The position numbers and the translations under genes are program-made. The notes beneath the pieces were generated by a model, which was not told the DNA's origin, made no database searches, and saw only the letters and a list, made by a program, of their open reading frames with translations. Of a DNA stretch of 13,335 bases, positions 1 to 5,546 are shown in pieces. The stretch comes from Nitrosomonas sp. UBA6494 (lineage in GTDB: Bacteria > Pseudomonadota > Gammaproteobacteria > Burkholderiales > Nitrosomonadaceae). Each line of letters begins with the position of its first letter. The first letter of the stretch is position 1. The DNA is taken from positions 1 to 13,335 of the forward strand of contig DJMI01000139.1 in assembly GCA_002435335.1 (NCBI GenBank), written 5' to 3'.

Positions 1-162
1 TGTGGTATACGATTCAGTGTAGGTGTCATGTATCAACTGTGTCGTATGGCTATGCCCCGGAACCAGATACCCAGCACGCTGAAGTTGCCGAATGTCCAGG
101 CAAGGGTAATCGTCAACCGTAGGTTGCTTATCTCTTCTGTATCCACTGCCGCAACCGCCCAT
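1..162 (-). CDS. MGGxGSG-type mobile-element protein, N-terminal 54 codons (partial)
   Basis: This reading frame is open from an ATG at 162 to the window edge, so the C-terminus is missing. It begins MGGCGSGYRRDKQPTVDDY and continues CLDIRQLQRAGYLVPG. That matches the opening of a family of uncharacterised small proteins common in integrative elements and prophages: a glycine-rich start, then TVxDYxxLDIxxLxRxGYLxPG. A good Shine-Dalgarno sequence, AGGAGA at 169-174, sits 6 nt from the ATG and fixes the start. Family members usually continue with Trp-containing segments after the PG. The last ~16 codons here do not look like that, so the tail may be divergent. Function is unknown; the short conserved N-terminus suggests nucleic-acid or partner binding, but that is a guess. 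Confidence 0.72.
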   Translation of the reverse strand, partial: MGGCGSGYRRDKQPTVDDYPCLDIRQLQRAGYLVPGHSHTTQLIHDTYTESYTT

Positions 163-263
163 GATGGTTCTCCTAAAATATTGTGTCGAAATATTTAGTG
201 AATTCTATTCGCCCACGTATACATAACCATCTCACATTGTGGGATGACCTCTCGATTTCTCTT

Positions 264-285
264 CAGTTCTCCCCCTTGAGAGAAC
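264..285. repeat. Inverted repeat CAGTTCTC-N8-GAGAAC, copy 1
   Basis: CAGTTCTC (264-271) and GAGAAC (280-285) face each other across an 8-nt spacer; the GTTCTC/GAGAAC arms are perfect complements. The same design recurs at 451-472. Two copies with equal spacing suggest binding sites for a dimeric regulator or replication protein rather than a chance palindrome. Confidence 0.5.
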
Positions 286-450
286 CCCAAGAACGTTACT
301 TGATATCGCTTTCACAAGAATAGCTCTTCGATTCTCGTTCTCTCTGATAAACACACAATCCTTTTTATGGGAGAGAGAGTTAGAGAAATAGAGAAATATA
401 TTTTCATTATATTAAAAACCCTTATCCTGCAATGCATTACAATAAATTTG

Positions 451-472
451 CAGTTCTCAAAACAACGAGAAT
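451..472. repeat. Inverted repeat CAGTTCTC-N8-GAGAAT, copy 2
   Basis: CAGTTCTC (451-458) and GAGAAT (467-472) are separated by 8 nt, as in the 264-285 copy, with a single change in the last base of the right arm. It lies just downstream of the primase-helicase stop. As RNA it would form only a weak hairpin without a U-run, so a DNA-binding site is more likely than a terminator. Confidence 0.5.
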
Positions 473-483
473 TGTAAGAGAAA

Positions 484-2697
484 TCAGAGAACCGTAAAAC
501 ACACTATCCCATCCACGTTCACGATTTTAATTTCCTGAGTCTCCAGCAAAAAATTAACAATCTCGTTTACTTCTTTGGATTTAACTTTTAGGAGCTTTGT
601 TAATTTACCTTTTGGCATATACCCACGTTCGCAGTACTTCCCAAATTGCTTGTCATCTTTATAGTTTTTTGCCATTCTTATAAATTTCTTGGCTTTTACT
701 ACCTGCTCCTGGAATGGGTTTTCCGTTAACTCCTGCTCAAGTCGCTCGACGAATGCATTAATAGAAGCAGTTACGTAACGCCAGGCCCATTGCACATGAA
801 CTTGTTTGATGATTCCACCATCACCCAGAGAAACAAGACCCGCAATCCGGATGGTCATTTCTTCTGCTCGATTCCATAAATTAGCAAATTGTCCTGTTTT
901 TGTATGTTTTTCAACTAATTCTATTAGCAACTCATGCGCACCGGATTCATAGTCAAGTTCTTCTTTTTCTTTGAAAGAACCAATTCCCGTGATATAAGCC
1001 ATTCCTTGTGCCAGATCTTTATGGATCTCGATATCAGGCTCACGATTAATAGCATTTTCTTCACTTGCAGGGATAAATAAGAATCGGTTTAAAAGACCAT
1101 TATCTACTAAATTCAAAGTGATTCCGTCAAACAACTCCAACGGCGTAGTTGTCCCAAGCAGATTGATATACGGTCTGTTTATTCTTCCGATGTTTTGATT
1201 TGCATTTGCATAGCTTTTGCCGGCAAAGAAACTTCGTCCCACACCAAACAATGTCATTATTTCTTTGATGAATTCTTTTTGATGAATTGATCCTTTGTCA
1301 GATATAGCTACTTTCAAATACATTCCGAGTTCATCCATGAGAATCAGCGTGTTTGGTTTATTCTCAAGTGAGCGCAGCAGTGCCGCTCCGCTTGCAATGC
1401 TCTCGTGAATCGAACTTCGATCAAAATCTTTCGCTGCATCAAGCAAACGCTTTATTGCTTTTCGTGGATCTTCCTTTCCCTTTCCCGTATCACCGATCAG
1501 GCATTGATAAAGATTCAAGGCCGTGTTGCTTTTTTTCACATATGCGCGATTAGCGTTTAGCTGAGCAATGACCGTCAGAGCCGCTGCAATTGCAAAAGAT
1601 TTAACCCGCATCCGACTGCTCTTGAAGACATATTCAGCAATTCCCCCAGCAAGCCCCGGAGGATATTCGATGTCAAATTTCGATTTCGATACACCCGAAT
1701 CTTGGCTAATGTCTGGTAAAGCATCTGCTGAATCGTGAACTTCAAGATTCTCAAACATCTCAGTATGGATATCGTAACCGATGGCTTCCCAGTACTTGTT
1801 CTGGTCGTTGTCATGGGTATGCATACAATGAATCCATCCTTCCGAATACCCGTTTGTATGAGGCTGAAAATAGACGGTATCGCCGTCACCTCCCTCTCGC
1901 CCGTAATCGCTATGCTCAATCTCGAATGGGCATTGAATTGAATGCTTTCCATTACCCAGATCGCATTCATATAGACGAGCATTAACTATCGCTTGTAAGC
2001 GCAGATCGTTTTGAGCAGCTTGTTTCAATCGATCTGACTTCTCGACTCTACCAACCTTGCTATTTACTTTTCCGGCTTGATGAGCCAATCCTTCAAGCTT
2101 GGTTTGCATATCGGGACTGAGTACAGGTATGCCGTTACCGTCCATAAAATATGCGTTTGCTATTTGATTCCCTGTGACAGTAACAAATCCTGTGGAGTGA
2201 AATAGCTCGAACCCACTATCATGGTTTTTGCTATTACTGGAAGTGCCTAACCAAAAAGCACGAATACCAGTTCCACTGGGCGATAATTCGCAATAAGTTA
2301 AATCGATCAGATCTGCTACATCGTCGCGCAGCTTGCCATCCTTGACACAGCGATCCACATCAAGTGCAACAATGCCAAAATCTTGAAGTAGGGCGATACC
2401 AATACCGGCTAGAGATTTGTCGTAACTGAAAGCAGCATAGGCTTCTTCCCACGACCCCAATCCCTCCAAATCCTGTGGACCACCTTGCTTACCGCACCGA
2501 TTCTTGCGCGAATTCGGATATTTTGGAATCTTGTTAAACTTTCCCGTATCTGAACTAATTTCTGTCGTCTTCCAAACTAGCCAACACTTTTTCTTTTTCA
2601 GATCTGCGGGGATGTTGTCCTTATTGAGTTCAAGTTCTGCACGAAGCGCGACGGTACGCACAGAAATAATTCCGACCTTACTCGCTGGTGCGTTCAT
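484..2697 (-). CDS. Bifunctional primase-helicase (degenerate PrimPol-like N-terminus, DUF3987-type ATPase C-terminus)
   Basis: A 737-aa replication protein, likely primase and helicase for autonomous replication of the element. Residues ~30-180 resemble the archaeo-eukaryotic primase/PrimPol fold: ALDVD (111-115, metal-binding Asp pair), SPSGTGIRAF (139-148) and VTVTG (172-176). The family's usual sxH histidine is Arg here. A probable zinc-binding segment follows (CP at 256-257, HCMHTH at 290-295). The ATPase part (~340-545) has Walker A GDTGKGKE (402-409), Walker B LILMDELG (451-458), a sensor-like LLGTTTP (513-519) and a candidate Arg finger in LLNRFLF (R538). Walker A ends in Glu rather than Ser/Thr, as I recall for some relatives in islands and satellites. 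The start is supported by GGAGGG at 2703-2708, 5 nt upstream. Its ATG abuts the stop of the 111-aa gene, so the two are probably co-translated. Confidence 0.85.
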   Translation of the reverse strand: MNAPASKVGIISVRTVALRAELELNKDNIPADLKKKKCWLVWKTTEISSDTGKFNKIPKYPNSRKNRCGKQGGPQDLEGLGSWEEAYAAFSYDKSLAGIGIALLQDFGIVALDVDRCVKDGKLRDDVADLIDLTYCELSPSGTGIRAFWLGTSSNSKNHDSGFELFHSTGFVTVTGNQIANAYFMDGNGIPVLSPDMQTKLEGLAHQAGKVNSKVGRVEKSDRLKQAAQNDLRLQAIVNARLYECDLGNGKHSIQCPFEIEHSDYGREGGDGDTVYFQPHTNGYSEGWIHCMHTHDNDQNKYWEAIGYDIHTEMFENLEVHDSADALPDISQDSGVSKSKFDIEYPPGLAGGIAEYVFKSSRMRVKSFAIAAALTVIAQLNANRAYVKKSNTALNLYQCLIGDTGKGKEDPRKAIKRLLDAAKDFDRSSIHESIASGAALLRSLENKPNTLILMDELGMYLKVAISDKGSIHQKEFIKEIMTLFGVGRSFFAGKSYANANQNIGRINRPYINLLGTTTPLELFDGITLNLVDNGLLNRFLFIPASEENAINREPDIEIHKDLAQGMAYITGIGSFKEKEELDYESGAHELLIELVEKHTKTGQFANLWNRAEEMTIRIAGLVSLGDGGIIKQVHVQWAWRYVTASINAFVERLEQELTENPFQEQVVKAKKFIRMAKNYKDDKQFGKYCERGYMPKGKLTKLLKVKSKEVNEIVNFLLETQEIKIVNVDGIVCFTVL

Positions 2698-3033
2698 TTA
2701 TACCCTCCGTCCACGAATTAATTCGTACAGCGATGGCATGACTATCCAAGCAGTTGTTTTTGATTTTATGTCGCTCAACCATTCATTGACGTCACAGAAT
2801 CCGGAAAGTAAATCTTGCTCATCAGGAACCGACATTGCCATAAATCCTTTTTCACCAAACCGACCTGCCGCGATAAAAAAAGGTATGCCACTAGCCTTGG
2901 CCATATCTACTGCCCTAGAGAATCTGGTATCGCCAACGGCCTTAACAAAATCATCAATCAAGCTGATTCCTTCTTTCGTCGATAAGTTTGTTACCACGCC
3001 CATAGTATCGCTGCGGAATTTTGTCTTACTCAT
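2698..3033 (-). CDS. Unrecognised 111-aa protein in the replication operon
   Basis: I do not recognise this protein. It is soluble-looking and mixed alpha/beta by eye, with no signal peptide, membrane segment or Cys/His cluster. A central stretch, IPFFIAAGRFGEKGFMAMSV (~60-79), looks like two beta strands around a Gly-rich turn. Its ATG lies inside the end of the AlpA-like gene (ATGAGTAA overlap, 8 nt), with GGAGGC at 3038-3043 as Shine-Dalgarno. Its stop directly abuts the primase-helicase start. The packing implies fixed co-expression with both neighbours; a replication accessory factor is a reasonable but unproven guess. Confidence 0.8.
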   Translation of the reverse strand: MSKTKFRSDTMGVVTNLSTKEGISLIDDFVKAVGDTRFSRAVDMAKASGIPFFIAAGRFGEKGFMAMSVPDEQDLLSGFCDVNEWLSDIKSKTTAWIVMPSLYELIRGRRV

Positions 3034-3256
3034 TGTTGCCTCCGCTCAATAGGAGTTTTAGGTCAGCGACAGGCCAAGCCAAGCGGCCACATATTCGAAT
3101 CGGGCGAATTGGGCCATCTTCAAAACAGGCCCATTTACGTAAAGTCTGAGGACGTCTGTTTAAGTAGAATGCCGCCACCTCGGTAGAGACATTAGGGCAA
3201 GTTACGCTATCCAGTTCGGGGAATATGGATAACTGTTCTTTAGTGGTGTTTTGCAT
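3026..3256 (-). CDS. AlpA/excisionase-like helix-turn-helix regulator
   Basis: A 76-aa DNA-binding protein. Residues ~22-70 form a MerR-type/AlpA-like winged helix: VSTEVAAFYLNRRPQTLRKW is the helix-turn-helix, then a GPIRPIRICGRLAWPVADLK wing ending in the basic and Trp residues typical of excisionase-type folds. Such proteins act as transcription activators of element genes (AlpA in P4-like and PICI elements) or as recombination directionality factors. It heads the replication operon, has AGGAG at 3266-3270 as Shine-Dalgarno, and overlaps the next gene by 8 nt. The GGTGAAAA repeats upstream are candidate sites for it, which would mean autoregulation. Family assignment is good; activator versus excisionase cannot be settled from sequence. 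Confidence 0.8.
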   Translation of the reverse strand: MQNTTKEQLSIFPELDSVTCPNVSTEVAAFYLNRRPQTLRKWACFEDGPIRPIRICGRLAWPVADLKLLLSGGNNE

Positions 3257-3300
3257 ATTTTGCAGCTCCTGTGCGTTTGTTGAGCTTGCAAAGATGACAC

Positions 3301-3329
3301 TTTATATTTGGTAACGAAAATCGGGTGAG
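3301..3329 (-). promoter_or_regulatory. Candidate promoter of the AlpA-like / replication operon
   Basis: On the minus strand TATAAA (3301-3306) could be a -10. The -35 position 17 bp away (3324-3329) reads CTCACC, a poor sigma70 hexamer. That position coincides with one copy of the GGTGARAA repeat (3324-3331), which suggests a promoter needing an activator at -35. The predicted transcript start is ~40 nt before the AlpA-like ATG. Confidence 0.4.
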
Positions 3330-3419
3330 AAATTGGCGAATATATGATGAAAAACTGGTGAAAACTAATTAGAAAACTTCAATAGTGCGGTGAAAATATG
3401 GCAATTACTCTAATTCACC
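3324..3419. repeat. Spaced GGTGARAA repeats upstream of the replication operon
   Basis: GGTGAGAA (3324-3331), GGTGAAAA (3357-3364) and GGTGAAAA (3389-3396) lie in the same orientation, 33 and 32 bp apart, about three helical turns. A weaker GATGAAAA lies at 3346, and an inverted TTCACC at 3414-3419 ends the set. The region is very AT-rich and includes the palindrome CTAATTAG (3365-3372). Such phased repeats fit iterons of a replication origin or multiple operators of the AlpA-like protein. Which one is not decidable here. Confidence 0.5.
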
Positions 3420-3421
3420 TG

Positions 3422-4204
3422 TTAGCAAGTAGGCACTATCACGTGAACGGGGGGTAGATTTTTAACCAAGACTCTATGGCATCTAGCTAAATCCCATCCA
3501 TCTATGCCTTGATTCATGAACCACATGGCGGCTTCATAAGGATTAAACTTTGCTCTCCCTTTCCGTGAATTTATCAATCCATTACGTGATGCACGTTCGG
3601 CCCATTTCTTCCATTTTTCGGCTGGAAACATTTTTTCTAGTATTTGTACTGTTACTGGATCAAATAAATCGGATAACTCTTTATCGCGATCCGAATCTAT
3701 ATCAGAGATTGTTGAACTATTGTTCGGATTAGCATCAATTTTTTGTTCAGATTCTGCTTCCAAATTATTGGTGGTTATAGCGCTATTAATAGTTGATAGC
3801 GTTGGGGTGCTATACTGAAATTTGTTGATCCATTCGGCGAAATCAGGAATGTCATCTCTAGGCCACCCAAATTTTACAAACGGGCTGTCATATTCCAGCC
3901 ATCGATTCGGATCTTGATTTGGTTCCACTCCGGGAGGGAGCTCATGATAAGCTTCTGTCTCTGCATAATATTGAGCCAATAATTTGTAAACACGGGCTTT
4001 TGATGTTCGCTCTCGCTCATCGCCATCAGTTGCCCATATCATTTTTCCCCACTGATCGTGAGTCCTAACGCCTTCCGCTTCAATAACATCTTTTAAAAGT
4101 GCAATGGTAACCTTGGGCTCATTTGCACCCCTTGGCTGGCATAATATATCAGCGAGTGATATCCAAGTATCTATAGGAATTTCATCATCAGATATATCAT
4201 CCAT
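3422..4204 (-). CDS. Unrecognised 260-aa acidic element protein
   Basis: I cannot assign a function. There are two parts. Residues 1-~130 are acidic with aromatic motifs (THDQWGKMIWATDGDERER, PFVKFGWPRDDIPDFAEW). A Ser/Asn/Asp-rich linker (~135-175) follows. Residues ~180-258 form a basic, aromatic-rich unit (EKMFPAEKWKKWAERASRNG, then FNPYEAAMWFMNQG and HRVLVKNLPP). The C-terminal unit has the look of small uncharacterised proteins in bacterial islands, possibly DNA-binding. There is no signal peptide or membrane helix. The start has only a weak purine-rich leader (AGAGAG). It lies 165 bp upstream of the AlpA-like gene in the same direction, so it might read into the replication operon or be separately controlled. 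Confidence 0.75.
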   Translation of the reverse strand: MDDISDDEIPIDTWISLADILCQPRGANEPKVTIALLKDVIEAEGVRTHDQWGKMIWATDGDERERTSKARVYKLLAQYYAETEAYHELPPGVEPNQDPNRWLEYDSPFVKFGWPRDDIPDFAEWINKFQYSTPTLSTINSAITTNNLEAESEQKIDANPNNSSTISDIDSDRDKELSDLFDPVTVQILEKMFPAEKWKKWAERASRNGLINSRKGRAKFNPYEAAMWFMNQGIDGWDLARCHRVLVKNLPPVHVIVPTC

Positions 4205-4430
4205 GTTTCTCTCTAGTTGCTTTCGATTTAAAAAATGGCACTTGCATCATGATCATGAATTCAATGTGTATTAATTTGTGAGAATCACTAGGATTCTTCC
4301 CATACAACTCGTTTCAATCCTTGCCGTCATTTATCTTTGCTATTCGCTTGCATAACCAGCACGTTAATGCGTCTCTCCCTCGTTGTAGTGCGCTGCTTGC
4401 ACGAAAAAATATCGTATAACATGGTAACTG
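4205..4430. promoter_or_regulatory. Upstream region of the 260-aa gene with two palindromes
   Basis: No gene is seen here. TCATGATCATGA (4247-4258) is a perfect 12-bp palindrome 43 nt before the ATG of the 260-aa gene. AGAATC-ACTAG-GATTCT (4281-4297) is a second inverted repeat with perfect 6-bp arms and a 5-bp centre. Both have the size of operators for dimeric regulators. A third, ATAACA-N7-TGTTAT (4416-4434), overlaps the stop of the truncated HigA-like frame. I could not pick a convincing -35/-10 pair. Confidence 0.4.
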
Positions 4431-4574
4431 TTATCGTGGTTTGTCGTTTATAACCTTGGAAAGTGTGAAGGGATAAACCTGCAATTCCTTAGCAACTTGT
4501 GTGACAGTCATTTTTTTCGATAGCCGGTCTCTTAATACCGTGCCCGGTAGCTCTGGGCTGCTCATCCTGTGCAT
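4431..4574 (-). pseudogene. Truncated HigA-like antitoxin / HTH remnant (47 codons)
   Basis: This short frame (ATG at 4574, or ATG at 4565 giving 44 aa) ends in TAA at 4431-4433. From the second Met it reads MSSPELPGTVLRDRL, then TVTQVAKELQVYPFTLSKVI. It aligns throughout with residues ~6-46 of the intact HigA-like protein next door: PPHPGETLRDDVL and SVTKAAEQLNVSRAAFSRVL. It stops where the family continues with ISPEMALRLE, and no continuation is visible in the other frames downstream. There is no clear Shine-Dalgarno sequence. The likeliest reading is a decayed duplicate or second HigA copy. A functional HTH-only micro-protein is the alternative. Confidence 0.6.
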
Positions 4575-4621
4575 GTTTCTTATTCAGGATCGGCAAGTAC
4601 GGCAGCGGTTTTGCATATCTA

Positions 4622-4954
4622 TTAGCTTTGGTTCGCACATTGAAATTCCAGAGAGTGTGCAATGTTCGCACGTTCTACTTTCGGCAACCCTGATTTGCGT
4701 GCATTCCATAGATCATAGGCTGCTTGCTGCGCTATCCATAAATCGGCTTTCCCCCCATTTTCTACACCTAGCCATCCTTCAAGCCGCAATGCCATTTCTG
4801 GTGATATTGCAGCGCGACCATTCAGCACGCGCGAAAAGGCTGCACGGCTAACGTTAAGTTGTTCAGCCGCTTTTGTAACCGATAGTCCCAAGGCTGGTAA
4901 TACATCATCCCGCAAGGTTTCGCCGGGGTGTGGTGGGTTGTGCATTTCGCTCAT
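4622..4954 (-). CDS. higA: HigA-family antitoxin / HTH regulator, third gene of the brnTA operon
   Basis: A 110-aa HigA/VapI-type XRE protein. The diagnostic N-terminus HNPPHPGETLRDDVLPALG is followed by a helix-turn-helix (TKAAEQLNVSRAAFSRVLNG, ~27-46), ISPEMALRLE, and DLWIAQQAAYDLWNARK. HigA normally neutralises the HigB ribonuclease and represses its own operon. No higB is present: the gene instead lies 10 nt downstream of brnA. There is no good Shine-Dalgarno sequence, so translation is probably coupled to brnA. ATG at 4945 (MHNPPH) is an equally possible start, closer to the family norm. It may be an orphan antitoxin, an extra repressor of brnTA, or a guard against a higBA elsewhere. Family certain, role uncertain. 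Confidence 0.85.
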   Translation of the reverse strand: MSEMHNPPHPGETLRDDVLPALGLSVTKAAEQLNVSRAAFSRVLNGRAAISPEMALRLEGWLGVENGGKADLWIAQQAAYDLWNARKSGLPKVERANIAHSLEFQCANQS

Positions 4955-4964
4955 GTTTATCGAA

Positions 4965-5246
4965 TTAATGCTGCTTTATCCAATCCCGCAGTACGTCATT
5001 AATGCGAGTCTGCCAGCCATTGCCGGTTGCCTTGAATTGCTCCAATATGTCCGTATCTAATCGAAGCGTCACCTGTTCCTTTTTTCCGCTCCCTTGCGGC
5101 CTTCCTCGACTTTTCTTGAACTGGCTTAATTCTGCGTCAGTCAGTGGCAAGTTGTCAGGATCGGTAAGCGCAGCAGCTGTAATTTGCGCATCTTCTTCCG
5201 GTGTAGGCAATTCTAAAGTTCGCCCTGATTTAGTTTTGATTTGCAT
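4965..5246 (-). CDS. brnA: BrnA antitoxin
   Basis: A 93-aa antitoxin of the BrnT/BrnA type II system. The N-terminal half carries TPEEDAQITAAALTDPDNLPLTD and the basic SRGRPQGSGKKEQVTLRLD. The C-terminal ~40 residues form the ribbon-helix-helix region (VTLRLDTDILEQFKATG, GWQTRINDVLRDWIKQH) that is standard for BrnA. It should bind BrnT and repress the operon. It overlaps the end of brnT by 17 nt and has a good GAGGTGA (5253-5259) Shine-Dalgarno sequence, which would favour antitoxin excess. Confidence 0.92.
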   Translation of the reverse strand: MQIKTKSGRTLELPTPEEDAQITAAALTDPDNLPLTDAELSQFKKSRGRPQGSGKKEQVTLRLDTDILEQFKATGNGWQTRINDVLRDWIKQH

Positions 5247-5499
5247 ATTGAATCACCTCTCTATAATTTGCTTTACGTAAGCTGATTATTCGCCGGTCAT
5301 CTCCACGGTCGACATAAACCACGCAATATAATCTTTCGCCAATTGGTGCCAAGGCAATCATGCGATTTTCCCCGTAATTATGCCGCATGTCTTGCCATAC
5401 CCAGGCGGCATCCCAGTCAATGAATGCGGCATCGGTCAGTGATACACCATGCTTTTTCTTGTTTATTGCATCCTTGGCAGTATCACAAATTACCTTCAC
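5230..5499 (-). CDS. brnT: BrnT toxin, GTG start
   Basis: An 89-aa BrnT ribonuclease-type toxin with a RelE-like fold; it blocks translation by cleaving RNA when not bound by BrnA. Family marks are AINKKKHGVSLTDAAF near the N-terminus, the central DMRHNYGENRMIALAPIGER, and the closing DRRIISLRKANYREVIQYAN. The first in-frame start after the upstream TAA is GTG at 5499. No Shine-Dalgarno sequence precedes it, and the predicted transcript begins at or next to the GTG, so translation may be leaderless. It lies only 47 bp downstream of the integrase stop but has its own promoter. In an integrative element such a pair is expected to act as an addiction or anti-phage module. Confidence 0.9.
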   Translation of the reverse strand: MKVICDTAKDAINKKKHGVSLTDAAFIDWDAAWVWQDMRHNYGENRMIALAPIGERLYCVVYVDRGDDRRIISLRKANYREVIQYANQN

Positions 5500-5517
5500 G
5501 TATTAATGTAGTTACGT
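5498..5517. promoter_or_regulatory. Operator-like inverted repeat over brnT -10 and start codon
   Basis: ACGTA (5498-5502) and TACGT (5513-5517) are perfect inverted arms around a 10-bp centre. They cover the -10 hexamer and reach into the GTG start of brnT, an ideal place for autorepression by BrnA alone or with BrnT. Confidence 0.5.
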
Positions 5518-5533
5518 TTATTGCAACAGTCAA
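5505..5533 (-). promoter_or_regulatory. brnTA-higA promoter
   Basis: On the minus strand TTGACT (5528-5533, 5/6 to consensus) and TACATT (5505-5510, 4/6) are separated by exactly 17 bp. Only 5 nt separate the -10 from the GTG of brnT, so transcription should start in or beside the start codon. The -35 overlaps the perfect palindrome ACAAATATTTGT at 5533-5544 by one base. Confidence 0.65.
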
Positions 5534-5544
5534 CAAATATTTGT
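5533..5544. repeat. Perfect 12-bp palindrome ACAAATATTTGT
   Basis: It lies between the integrase stop and the brnT -35. It is placed as an upstream operator or activator site for the toxin-antitoxin promoter; its AT-rich content means chance cannot be excluded. Confidence 0.4.
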
Positions 5545-5546
5545 AG

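Larger units (their letters stand above)
163..483. other. Intergenic region between primase-helicase and the MGGxGSG gene
   Basis: This 321-bp AT-rich and purine/pyrimidine-skewed gap is long for such a compact element. No convincing gene is seen in it. It holds a GA-rich run (about 368-398) and a cluster of GTTCTC/GAGAAC hexamers, perfect at 266, 280, 337 and 453 and again at 487 inside the primase-helicase 3' end. Near-copies are at 331 (ATTCTC) and 467 (GAGAAT). No clear rho-independent terminator follows the primase-helicase gene. Confidence 0.6.

Noticed and set aside
240..480. CRISPR-like array from the GTTCTC repeats
   Set aside because: The repeats are only 6-8 bp, in mixed orientation and irregularly spaced, and no cas gene is present.
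1575..1982. 135-aa minus-strand frame inside the primase-helicase gene
   Set aside because: It lies wholly within the primase-helicase in a different frame, where the real protein has continuous recognisable domains.
4489..4671. 60-aa minus-strand frame overlapping the end of the HigA gene
   Set aside because: It has no family resemblance or leader. It shares DNA with the intact HigA gene and with the truncated HigA-like frame, which has a recognisable protein match in another frame.
4622..5499. Complete HigBA toxin-antitoxin pair
   Set aside because: The gene upstream of HigA is BrnA, preceded by BrnT; no HigB/RelE-like toxin frame of the HigB type is present.
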